Below are positions 9,201 through 17,984 of a stretch of 17,984 bases of DNA, one piece after another (positions within the stretch are counted from its first letter, which is position 1; every line of letters begins with the position of its first letter). Under the pieces are notes generated by a model. It was not told the origin of the DNA. It ran no database searches and saw only the letters and a program-made list of their open reading frames with translations. A program made the translations under genes and the position numbers. The stretch covers positions 555,216-573,199 of the forward strand of contig WELB01000064.1 of the NCBI GenBank assembly GCA_009602725.1, read 5' to 3'. This DNA comes from Spirogloea muscicola. Lineage: Eukaryota > Streptophyta > Zygnematophyceae > Spirogloeales > Spirogloeaceae.

Positions 9201-11153
9201 TCATCCGCAGAACAGGCATACCTCACCGTGCTTGCCTCACCATCCTGCATGCCCCCATTGTTGATCTCCAATCCCCTACTTACGAAGGAATGCTTGACGA
9301 AATCCTATTTGAGCGGAATGTCACACCTTGACAGGGCGACCGAGGCGCACGGGCTGCAGACCCAGTGCAAGCAGGCCCTCCACCAGGTTGTCTACCGCCA
9401 CATTGCTGCGGCGGCGAGGAGCCTTGGCACACTTAGAATGCCGCCGACAGCGTGTGGCCGTAGGCGGTTCTGTGGCGGTTCTCAGCATGCACTACATATA
9501 GTATGTATATCCATATACACTTCACTTCTCAAGCATATATAGTATAGAAAAAAATCAGCTTCTCAGTATGTGGGGGCTGCGGACCTGTCCGCGCAAGCGA
9601 GGATGGGGCCGCGCTTCATGGCGCGCAGCACCGCCACAAGGTGCAGCAGCGTGTGTGTCTTGCCGGTGCCAGGCGGGCCCTGCCAGAGCGTCACGCGACG
9701 CGCCGTGGCAGCGGCGATGGCTGCCACCTGGCTGGCGTTGAGGCCGATCGCCGACTGGGCGGAGCCGCCGTTCTGGGCGCCCGCCAAGAGCGCCTCCACG
9801 GCACGGCCTTGGACGGCGGCGCTGCTGATGCGGACATCAGCAGGGGGCCTCGCCACCGCAGCAAGCGCCTGGCCAAGGGGACCGCCCGGGTCGACCAGCG
9901 ACGGCGTGGCCGCCGTCAGCAACGCAGCCGACTCCTTCCTGGGCTGCGATCCAACGTGGTCACCGCTGATGCGGAGCTTCTCGGCTTCCAGCACCACTGC
10001 CGCCAGTGCCGCAACACCCTCGCCAAGCGGCGAGGACACTGCGCTGCCGCTGCCGCTGTCTGCCTGCTTCCTCTCTTCCCCCCTGGCACCACGGCGACCT
10101 CCATCCGGCCTCCTCCCAGCACCATGCGCAGGCCGCACCGATGCGCTGCTGCGCTCGCCGAGTGCGGCAGCAAAGACAGCGACGGCCTCCGTGGCCCGCC
10201 GGTATGCAACCTCGTTTGCCGACAGATCCAGCCGCCATCGGGAGCCGGCGACGGCTGTCACAAGCGGCACATCCCGCCGCGCAACGACCACAAGCAAGTG
10301 CCTGCCGGCGGCAAACAGGTTCGTCCCGCCGGTCATGACGAGCGGCTACGCTCACAGCTCCAACAAGTGGCTCACTTTCAGCTCGTGCATGCTAACGCCG
10401 AGGAACCCGCTAAAGCCACTAGGTACATTTGCTTGAATCTGCATAAAAAGCAGAGCCCTATCTGATAATTCGCGGACCCTGTGGTACAGATCTCAGCTCC
10501 AACTCAGGCTTCTGAAACTAGCAAGCGAGCAGCGGGTGAAGTGAAGCGGCAAGCCTCACCCGCGCGCAGCCTCCAGAACGACGCCCTCGACGGCGTCCGC
10601 GCCATCCTCCAGGGGGCCCCGGGCGCTGATTGTCACCATATCGCCCTGCAGCAGCGGCGCAGCCAACGAGTGCCTCGGCAGCGCTCGTGTCAGTCGGTGA
10701 AGCTGGGCTGGTCAAGGGCAAGCTCCAGATGGGCTCTCTAAGGTGGGCACACCCGGTCAATGTTCTACCATTGGAGCTATTTTCCTGACCGCATATCAAC
10801 GATAAAAGACAAAAGAGACATCTCCGGAGAGCGCCACACCTGCCCAAAGCGGTGGTGCGGCGGCAGGCCGCCTGGGCCAGGCGCCGATAGCCGCACAATA
10901 GCGTCCTTCCTGCGAGCACGCAGTAGGTAACGTCGCCAGAGGAACGCATGAGGTGCAGCATGCACTCTGTGCTCGGAGTCGTCAACGAAAGGGTCTAGCT
11001 GTAAGGGTCTAAGGTGTGGGCTCAGGTGGAAGCTCACATGTAGAAGCGGCCCTCGTGGCGTGCGGCGAGGCCAAAGAGCGCCACGCCCTCCTCGGCGAGC
11101 CGCGCGGCCGGCCAGCGCTCCAGCCGCTCCCGCACCGCCCTCGCCTCCTCGTC
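6230..11153 (-). CDS. UPF1/IGHMBP2-like superfamily 1 helicase (14 exons found, 5' end missing)
   Basis: An ATP-dependent nucleic-acid helicase of the UPF1/SMUBP-2 class. Exons: 11153-11038, 10909-10840, 10702-10560, 10301-9585, 9405-9327, 9127-8910, 8730-8637, 8394-8281, 7983-7907, 7743-7648, 7378-7264, 7124-7035, 6757-6662, 6502-6230. All phases agree and give 765 residues. Counting from the first exon: a region before the core ([19 protein letters not shown], then [19 protein letters not shown]); an Ala/Gly/Arg-rich insert at about 160-230; LNASQVAAI; Walker A GPPGTGKT at 318-325; motif Ia [14 protein letters not shown]; motif II IDEAAQ at 474-479; motif [12 protein letters not shown] at 501; QYRMHP at about 541; ITPYQGQ at 637-643; [10 protein letters not shown] at 666-675; motif [13 protein letters not shown] at about 697. 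Two introns (7263-7125 and 7034-6758) begin GC rather than GT. The first exon, and so any targeting peptide, lies upstream of 11153 and was not identified. Some plant members of this group are plastid proteins, so that location is possible. Confidence 0.88.
6758..7034 (-). other. Second GC-AG intron in the helicase gene
   Basis: The exon ends ITPYQGQ with CAG before GCAAGG, close to the usual GC-AG donor consensus AG|GCAAGT. The next exon starts GTGCGGCTTATCC (VRLIQELF) after TCTAAGCAG. The intron start could itself encode ARLVHLLL, resembling the next exon's VRLIQELF. Confidence 0.7.
7125..7263 (-). other. GC-AG intron in the helicase gene
   Basis: The exon ends NRLEAEQ with CAG before GCATGC, and the next exon starts GTCGTG ([13 protein letters not shown]) after TGTGCAG. 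Phase 0 on both sides and family alignment (EAE-VVRIV) require this junction, yet no GT is available there. Without splicing, the frame meets TAG within ten codons. Confidence 0.7.
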
Positions 11154-11912
11154 CTGCGGCGGCGGACGCGGCGGCGGTGAAGCAAGGGATGAGGCTCATG
11201 CAGCAGCATATAGGAGTGCTATGTCCCTTGCTGGGCAGCGCAGTATGGCATTGGCCGAGCGAGTTGCACAAGCTGAGCTGGGCAGGTCAGCTGTTGCTGC
11301 TAAGGGAGGAGGAAGTCGGGAGATATCGTTTATTAGTCGCCGGAAGCATGGAAGATCCCAGGGAGAGCAAGATCAGGAAGATTCAGCGCGAAGGGCTGTC
11401 AAGCCACGGCGTGGAATTGCCGCATTGGGCTTACATAGCCGCCCTGCAGGAGGGAGAGGAGGTACAGGGAGAGGTGGAGGTGGGCATCGAGGTGGCAGGG
11501 GCACAAGGAGGTGATTCTTCGAGAAGCAAGCAAGATTATGACATCCACAGACGCTAGTGCCTAGTGCCTAAGTGTTAGATGTTGGAACTCTACTCCTGAT
11601 GGTCTCTGCAATTTTCTCAGTGCCTTCTCAGTGGCGTGAAGCTTAGGAGCATTAGTAACTTTTCCCCATGGTATCATGGCATGTCCACTATGTCACCCAC
11701 AAATTCAGGCCATAGCCTGACCTGTTAGACAACCTTATCTTAGATAGACCTGGACTTCATCGAGTATGTACAAAAATTAGCAATCTTGTCGACTGACTTG
11801 ACCTTGCGGATAGGTCACTGATTCCAAGGGATGAGCTGCTTCTCACTCTGAGGAGCCCTGTGAGCTGGAGCTGCTTGCCCAACTCTATGATTCTTTTGGC
11901 TGCCTCTTCCAG
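11154..11912. other. Region between divergent helicase and purN 5' ends
   Basis: The missing first exons of the helicase (minus strand) and purN (plus strand) and their promoters should lie here. I could not place either. A plus-strand frame is open through 11557; its 3' part reads as charged sequence (MEDPRESKIRKIQREG, then a Glu/Gly-rich tail), but its first part overlaps helicase exon 11153-11038 on the opposite strand and it has no recognisable family. From about 11560 to 11880 the sequence is less GC-rich, with several stops in all frames. Confidence 0.5.
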
Positions 11913-12141
11913 CCAACGCTGTGGTGGCCGCCGCTCGCAAGGCCGGCATTCGCGGCGGCGGCGGCGGCGGAGGCGGCCGGTGGTGGCGGCGGTGGCGGCG
12001 AGGCCAGCCCGTACGACGCGACGAAGCTTGCGGTGTTTGTGTCGGGCGGCGGCAGCAACCTGCGCAGGCTCCGCGAGGCCATCGCCGACGGCGAGGTCTT
12101 CGGCGAGGTCACCGTCGTCGTCAGCGACAAGCCCGGTAATC

Positions 12142-12172
<31 letters not shown>

Positions 12173-13527
12173 GGCGCCCGTGTCGCCCACGCCCGCAGCC
12201 GGTTAGACGCGCAGAGTAACTGAGAATTACCATAACAATGGAAAATCATGCCACGAATTAGGCATAATTGAGAATTAGACCTCCGTCTCAAGGGCATGGG
12301 TGGGGTGTTAGGGTTAGGGTTAAAGATGCGAAGCCCTAATCCTAAGCCCTAAACCCTCTATCCCCAAACCCTGAACCTGACCTCCAACCCCCAAACCCCC
12401 GCTGCCATGCTCTGCTGGACGGCCGTCGCCTGAGGCCGTCACTCCCGGCGCTGGCTGGCTGGCTGACGACGCCCGCCGCAGAGTGCGGCGGCTGCGCGTA
12501 TGCCAGGGACCAGGGCATCCCCAGGTTGCCGTTCCCCCGCTGCAAGGCTGCGCCCGACGGCCTCTCCGTCGACGCCCTGCTCCAGTCTCTCAGGTGGGCA
12601 CTATGGATGGTGGTGATGGCGCCGGCCCACAGCGCCACGGCCTCCGACGGCTCGACGGCTCACGAACCCATGTAGCAGTCGCAATCTGGATGCTGGGGTA
12701 CAATTCTCGATGGTTGCGCTTCCGCTTGCGGCTGCAGGGGCTACGCGATTGAGTACGTGCTGCTGGCGGGGTACCTGAAGCTGCTGCCGGTGGAGCTGGT
12801 GCGCGCGTACCCACGCGCCATCCTCAACATCCACCCCGCGCTCCTCCCCTCCTTTGGCGGCAAGGGGTTCTACGGCATGGCCGTCCACCGCGCCGTAATC
12901 AAGTCCGGTGCCCGGTAAGGACTCCCAAGACGGCCGCACTCATGCTCAGACATTGCGTCCCAGTCGTCGGCAGTGGTTGGGTGCCGCCGCCTCTGAAGCG
13001 GCAGCAGTCAGGCCGGTGCGTGGCGGCCCCAGGTTCTCAGGCCCCACGGTGCACTTTGTGGACGAGCACTACGACCACGGTCCCATTGTGGCGCAGCGCA
13101 TCGTCCCGGTCTTACCCTTTGACTCGCCCGAGGACCTGGCCAAGCGCGTCCTGGAGCAGGTATGCTCCACCGGGCTGCGATTCACTCGACAGCCTCGTGA
13201 GGGGCTCTCTAGGGAGGACAGTGTTTTACATGATTCATGGTCTTAAGAATAGGTAGCAGCTTGATCATCCATGGTGAGATAATGCTCTACATTGAATTGC
13301 CAAGGGCACATAGGGGGCACTGCAAGCGAGTCTGTCTGACACATTATTGATCAAGTCCACCCTCTGGACGTTGATTTTATATTAGCGACTCTCTTGCGAG
13401 GTATTTGCTGCAGGAGCACCAGGTGTATGTCCAGGTTGTTGCTGCGCTCTGCGAGGACCGCATCACATGGCGCGAGGACGGTGTCCCGCTCTTGCGGAAC
13501 TCCTGGGACGAGTGCGAGTACCTATAA
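11913..13527 (+). CDS. purN: PurN, phosphoribosylglycinamide formyltransferase (5' exon missing)
   Basis: PurN adds the formyl group from 10-formyl-tetrahydrofolate to GAR, the third step of purine synthesis; in plants it is a stand-alone organelle-targeted enzyme. Exons: 11913-12135, 12482-12593, 12738-12914, 13033-13159, 13414-13527, ending in TAA. Phases agree and give 250 residues from 11913. The first part is Pro/Ala/Gly-rich, like the end of a transit peptide. The enzyme starts at KLAVFVSGGGSNLRRL (about residue 38), then ECGGCAYARDQGIP, IEYVLLAGYLKLLP, the active-site block ILNIHPALLPSFGGKGFYG with Asn142 and His144, and SGPTVHFVDEHYDHGPI with Asp185, which correspond to the catalytic Asn, His and Asp of bacterial PurN. 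The end is WREDGVPLLRNSW. There is no ATG in frame between the TGA at 11832 and the enzyme; the acceptor CCTCTTCCAG at 11912 shows that a first exon lies upstream. Confidence 0.92.
12139..12173. repeat. (CCG)n microsatellite in purN intron 2
   Basis: About eleven CCG/GCC units in a row a few bases after the intron donor GTAATC. It mirrors the (GGC)n run in the preceding exon, so the two could pair in the transcript. Confidence 0.8.
12304..12397. repeat. Inverted telomere-like repeats inside purN intron 2
   Basis: TTAGGGTTAGGGTTA (12308-12322) is followed 11 bp later by opposite-strand telomere-like units: CCCTAATCCTAAGCCCTAAACCCT (12334-12357) in pieces, then degenerate CCCCAAACCCTGAACC and CCCCCAAACCCCC. 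The CCCTAAACCCT part fits the plant and green-algal TTTAGGG telomere unit. The two blocks face head to head and can form a hairpin. Coding exons of the same gene lie on both sides, so this is an internal site, not a chromosome end. Confidence 0.8.
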
Positions 13528-14365
13528 TTCTCGGAGCGACCAAGGGTCTAATGACAGTGCAAGAAGAAGGTAGCTGGAGGCCATGTCATCAGTCAAGACC
13601 TGCCAAATTTTGTCATCAGCCTCTACGTGCTGATGTAGGACTGTGACATGGTGACTTTGTACTGTGCTTGGGTTGGCGCCATCACTGCAGTACCTTGAGA
13701 GACTGAGTTGTGCCTGCCTGCGCACTTAATATGACAAAGGACGCCCTCATTCTTGACTGATACTGCAGCAGAGGAAGGAAGAGCATTGGCTGGTTTCAAG
13801 CTTTGCAGGACAAGACATTGTATAAGCCAGTTTTGTGAGTCGCACTTGCCTAGTGTGGTATTGACTGCCCTGGTCTGCAATGAGCTAGCTCTTTGGTTCA
13901 CTGTAATTGGCAATGGCCGATTCAAAAGCCCACAGAGAAGGCTCCATGTGGCTCTCATATGACTACATCGGGCACAGCCGCCCATGAGGAAAGTTATCCT
14001 GATACACCCCGTACAGAAGGCGACTGGCCAGCTTGCGCTGCTAAAAGTCTGCCTCCATCAAACCGTGGTGCAAAAAATGAGAGCACAGTATGTCTGAGTC
14101 ACGAGCAGCATAGCTGTGAATGAGGGCATGAGCAACTTTGAGTGCTATCCTGCGGTGGCAAGACGGCCACGCCAGCCTGGATCAGATGGCTAAATAGGTA
14201 CAGCTGCGCAAGGATATCGATGATGCAGAGGCCTAAAATGTGAAGGCCAATGTCGGTGGTGAGGTGACAGAGAAGGTGACCCATGACAACATCTAGTCTA
14301 ATGCCAATGCTAGTCATTGCTATTACCAATCAGCCATGTCCACCCTGGCGGCCATGACAAAAACG
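13528..14365. other. Region between convergent purN and kinase-like gene; no gene seen
   Basis: This should hold the 3' UTR of purN (plus strand) and of the kinase-like gene (minus strand). TGTAA on the plus strand at 13902-13906, 375 nt after the purN stop, is a plausible polyadenylation signal. Open frames here are short and show no motif or splice context. Confidence 0.55.
13902..13906 (+). terminator. Putative TGTAA polyadenylation signal of purN
   Basis: The pentamer TGTAA occurs 375 nt downstream of the purN TAA, a usual distance for green-algal genes. Its short length makes chance occurrence possible. Confidence 0.35.
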
Positions 14366-17300
14366 TCAGTGTGCGGATATCTGGGCCAGCGCCTGCTTCA
14401 GCTGGTCGTCTGCCAATGGTTTGGTCAAAAACCCGTCCATCCCGACCTTGGCGCACTTCTCTCGCGCTCCCAGGACAACGTCAGCGGTGATGGCGATGAT
14501 GGGCACACGCGGGGAGGCTGCGGCGCTGTGTGGCGCCCCAGCTGCGCACTTGTTGACAGCAGAAGCAGCCGCCTCCAGCTCCATCCGCCTCACCTCCTTT
14601 GTGGCCTCGTAACCGTCCATGACGGGCATCTGCATTGGAACAACTGAGATCTATTAGTGGTCGTAACGTTGACCCAGCACAGAGGAAACTGCAACCACAG
14701 CCATGTCCTTGTCTCAAAGCACTCTGCAGGCTATGATATGACTGGACAACCACGTTTGACAGCCCAAGTAGTATCAGTCACCACCAATAGAACCGTCCTG
14801 CTAACAATGATATATGCTAATAAAGGTAATGGTCGAAAGCAGTACAGAGCAGACATGATCATGCCCACTCACCCATGACTGCGTTGTGCTGACAACAACT
14901 ACGTATATAGCAAGTGCCGATCTCATGCTGTTGCAGAAGAGGACCATACAGGGGCATATATATTACAAAGTCAAAGGGCGTCCGATAGAGTACCAACCTG
15001 GAGGTCCATGAAGACGCAGGCGAATGGGTGCCTGCCTGGCGAGAGCTGCTCCACGGCCTTCTTGCCATTTTCAGCATACGACACAGCCATGCCATAGCCA
15101 GCGAGCTTGCGCCCAAGCACCTTGCGATTGACCGGGTTGTCATCCACCACCAGCGAGCACTTGCCCTTGAGGAGTTCAAGGCTGGACGAAGTGGCTGGGC
15201 TGCCGAGTGCTGACGGAGCCAACGTGGGACGTGAAGATGGTGATGGGGCTGCGACGGCAGGCCAGCCCATAGAAGGCCGGACTGCAACGGCTTCACTCGT
15301 TGCGGCAGGTCGCAGCGGCGCTGCAGGGACGGTGGCGTCTGTGCCGCCACTGCCATCCTGCCGGAGCAAAACTCCATCATCCAACTTGCAAAGTGACTGC
15401 ACGGCAGTGGCACCATCTGAAGTCGGTGCATGGCATTCCGCTCGGTTCACATCGTCAGCCTGCGGTGGCCTCCGGCGCGAGTCGTCTGTCGTCTTGCCTG
15501 CATGATCTGCCGTCGACTGCTGGCGCTCGAGCCGCCTGGCCTGGCTACCAGCCTCCTCATCAGCGGCGCCCTCGGAGCTGGAGCAGCTGGGCCACGACTG
15601 AAGCGGCGTGACAACGGAGCCGCCAGCCTCCTCGAGCATCTTAGGAGGCAGCGACTTCTGAGAGTAGAAGTGACCGTCCGCATCTGCTGCAGCGGGCCTC
15701 GGCACAGCTTGGGTAGGCGGCGGCTGCTGCGGCAGGGCGGCAGCGGTCGTGGACAGGCCGAGCCTGGCAGTGGAGCGACTGTCCAGCAAACCAGCCGAGC
15801 AGCTCAGCGACAGCGCGGCTGTCACGGTGGAGCCGCATGCTCGGCCGTCCGCTATCACGCAAAGCTCTGCCAGCAAGGTGTGGATGTGCAGCGCCGCCGC
15901 CTTTGCCAGCTGCGCGCCGCCGGTGGCAGCCGCCGCATCTGCTCCGAAGCCACCTCTGCCGCAATGTTGCATCTTGAGCGCCTGCAGGGCCTCCGCTGCC
16001 CAGCCCTGATGCTGCCGCGGCAGCGAGCTGCAGGAGCCGCCGCTGGCTGGCCCCGCCGACTCGCCACCTGTCGCCTCGGCCTCCTGCCACTGCCCGTGCC
16101 AGCGCTCCATGTACTCTGTCTCCATGACCGTCACCTGCCCCTGAGCAGGTCCCTCGCTGGCTCCATCGCCATGACCGGTCCCCTGATTGCCTCTGCTCGA
16201 CGACCTGGCAACGTCATCTTTCCCAACAGCTGGGGTCTTCATTGTGGGGCCGCTGACTGAGCAGCCGTCAGCTTGGAAGCGGAAGGATAGGCAGTCCTCG
16301 CTGATGGGGTCACTGCCGAGGCGACTCAACATTGGCAGGTTCGACTCCTCGTTCACAGGGTACACGACCGCTGCCAACTCGGCCGTCTCAGTCGGGCTCG
16401 AAGTGCAGTCACAACCGCCATCCGAGCCAGCGGACGTGCCGTCTTGCAAGTTGCACATGAAGCCGTCGCTGCTCCCGGCCGGGGTCGCCCAGCTGCCAGG
16501 CTCGCTGAGCCGCGAGCTGCTCTCCCCGCCGGCTTCGGCCGCTCCCTCTGCCTGCGAGCTGCTGAGCACGTCGCCCAGGTCCAGCAGTGGCCGGCTCTTG
16601 TCGTCGGATCGGACGAGACCCGGGCTGTGGAGGCCAAACCCCTCCAACATGTCGTCGTCCGGCGCAGCCTCTGGCAGCGTGGTCGACACACCGAGCTCCG
16701 AGTAGACAAAGTGCGCGAGCCAATTGACGAGCTTCCAGCAGGAGTGCAGCGCCGTGTCGACGTACTCGCGCTCCACAGCGCTTAGCTGCGCCTGGTCCTG
16801 GAGAAGGTTCATCATGCCTGGTCCAAGGGAAGACCTCCGCTACTTATCAGTTTGTGAAAGTTACATCAAGAGGGCAGCTACGACGACGTTCAGGGTCGAC
16901 GGCAGCGGTGAGGGCCTCACCGATCATGCCGTGCAGGGGCGTGCGGATCTCATGCGAGACCATGGAAAGGAAGGCCTTCTTGGCAGCGACGGCGCCCTCT
17001 GCGACCTCCCGCGCCTTGGCCAGCTCCACCAGAAGCTTACTGGTCTGCTGCTCCGCGCGGTTCCCAAAGTGCCAGACTGCCAGCAGGCAGCTGGAGATGC
17101 TGGCGAGCGTGAACAGCATCGCAGCCCAGATGACTGGCTCCTTGTCGCACCTGAGGGGCCAACCGGCAGCCGGGCAATGCCGATCACGCTCAGGCCAATT
17201 TCTCGACATTGCTCTGGCATACCAGTCTGGAAGCACAGACGCGCAGTGTGACATGCCGACGGGCGTAAGAGGAGGCCGCAACATACCTCAGAGCGGACAG

Positions 17301-17829
17301 CGCCTCGCCCTTGGCAGCGCTCGGGCCACCTCCGCGCATGAGGGACGCGGCGAGGATGGCGAGGGCGGCCGTGATGCCCCACAGCGCGGTGACGAGCTGC
17401 TTGCTGTCCAGCGAGGTCTCCGGCACAGGGGCTTGCAGTATGCCGTCCTCGTCCAGGGTGCTGTGCCGCCGCGCAGAGGCCAACCCAACCTCCGCGTCAG
17501 ACTCAGTGCCGCGCTTGCTGCGCTAGTCGTTGCACAGGAGTGCGGAGGATTCCTGGCGGCCTTAGCGTCGCCGTCACTGTGCTCAAGCAGGCAGCCATCG
17601 CGGCACAAGCTAGCTCGTGTACTGCTTGAGGTCAGGGACGCTTCCAGGCGGCGCGAGCTCCGGCCTTGCCCTCCTGTATGTGTCATGCGCCTTCAGGATC
17701 GCCACCCGGGCTTCACCGCCCACAGGGCCTCCATGGCTGCTGCTAGCGAGAGGAAGGCGCGGGCGAGACTCACAGCTCCAGGTCCAGCTTTTCCCGGTCC
17801 ATCCCCATCGCCGCCACGTTGGCCCTCAT
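14366..17829 (-). CDS. Membrane histidine-kinase-like protein: HisKA plus receiver, no ATPase domain seen
   Basis: Exons: 17829-17774, 17739-17623, 17517-17287, 17150-16921, 16817-14998, 14629-14366; phases agree and give 905 residues. The last four exons are well supported. The first two are my best joining: the junction at 17623/17517 uses a weak GTACAC donor, and they could instead be a separate gene ending at TAG 17612-17610. Order of parts: membrane segments at about 98-118 (QLVTALWGITAALAILAASLM) and 141-163 (VIWAAMLFTLASISSCLLAVWHF), with no sensor domain between them; a coiled-coil-like helix; HisKA with FLSMVSHEIRTPLHGMIG, phospho-accepting His201, and MMNLLQDQAQLSAVEREYVDTAL; then about 510 residues rich in Ser, Ala, Gly, Pro and Gln; then a receiver domain from about 763 with Asp770-Asp771, phospho-acceptor Asp816 in FMDLQMPVMDG, Thr866 and Lys888. 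No N, G1, F or G2 box of HATPase_c is visible. As read, it could relay phosphate but not phosphorylate itself. Confidence 0.82.
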
Positions 17830-17984
17830 CCCCGTGGCCCGCGCTCAGCCGGCATCGCCCGCGGCGAGGCTGCGCCTGCGCGCCACCTCGGCTGGTCGGG
17901 CGAGACGCAGGCGCTCCGCCGCGGGAGCTCTCGAGTCCGGGCGCCAGCCGCCAGCGGCACCCGTCGCGCCGTGGCGACGGCGGC
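17830..17984. other. GC-rich right edge with a short upstream reading frame
   Basis: On the minus strand an ATG at about 17853 opens a nine-codon frame (MPAERGPRG) whose TGA overlaps the proposed ATG of the kinase-like gene as ATGA. The rest is GC-rich with no recognisable motif. It could be 5' UTR, or part of an earlier exon if that gene starts outside the window. Confidence 0.3.

Noticed and set aside
9570-10465. Long plus-strand frames of 274-288 codons
   Set aside because: They are antisense to helicase exon 10301-9585, whose minus-strand frame carries the Walker A motif. High GC keeps the opposite frames open.
12304-12397. True chromosome end or chromosome fusion site
   Set aside because: purN exons on both sides join in phase, so the gene crosses the repeat intact.
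12342-12638. Minus-strand frame across the telomere-like block
   Set aside because: Antisense to purN exon 12482-12593 and running into repeat sequence.
15430-16260. Plus-strand frame of 276 codons
   Set aside because: Antisense to the large kinase-like exon. Translation is Arg-rich low complexity with no motif.
1-17984. tRNA, rRNA, CRISPR array, insertion sequence, viral or toxin genes
   Set aside because: None recognised on either strand. The direct repeats found are two-copy or microsatellite and do not form an array with spacers.

Overview
This window reads as nuclear DNA of a green alga. Protein-coding blocks are split by many short spliceosomal introns (GT-AG, plus two likely GC-AG), some exons are very GC-rich, and the recognisable proteins are of green-plant type: a plant-like LpxA, a Ycf54/LCAA chlorophyll-biosynthesis protein, a stand-alone PurN and a hybrid-type histidine kinase. 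Telomere-like CCCTAAACCCT sequence and putative TGTAA polyadenylation signals fit a chlorophyte, possibly a trebouxiophyte, but the sequence does not settle the genus. No rRNA, tRNA, CRISPR array, insertion sequence or viral gene was recognised. Exon structures were worked out by hand from reading-frame phase, splice sites and remembered family motifs, so exact starts are the weakest part.

Layout, left to right. (1) About 216-644, minus strand: the first exons of an unidentified gene with a basic, presequence-like N-terminus, diverging from lpxA. (2) 827-3304, plus strand: lpxA, nine exons, 346 residues in the model. (3) 3305-4581: no convincing gene, between the convergent 3' ends of lpxA and ycf54. 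(4) 4582-5097 (possibly starting at 5152), minus strand: ycf54, whose 5' end contains one N and a perfect 32-bp palindrome that breaks the frame to a better start. (5) 5286-5720, minus strand: a small two-exon gene for a 114-residue single-membrane-segment protein, unidentified. (6) 6230-11153, minus strand: a 14-exon UPF1/IGHMBP2-like superfamily 1 helicase with all main motifs; its first exon is not found. (7) 11913-13527, plus strand: purN, missing its first exon; intron 2 holds an inverted pair of telomere-like repeats. (8) 14366-17829, minus strand: a membrane histidine-kinase-like protein with a HisKA phospho-acceptor helix and a complete receiver domain, but no visible ATPase domain.

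The genes do not form a pathway. lpxA would serve lipid A-like synthesis (in plants a mitochondrial pathway), ycf54 the chlorophyll cyclase step in plastids, purN de novo purine synthesis, the helicase nucleic-acid remodelling, and the kinase-like protein phosphorelay signalling. The most unusual item is the kinase-like protein: about 510 residues of low-complexity sequence occupy the place where a HATPase_c domain would be expected.
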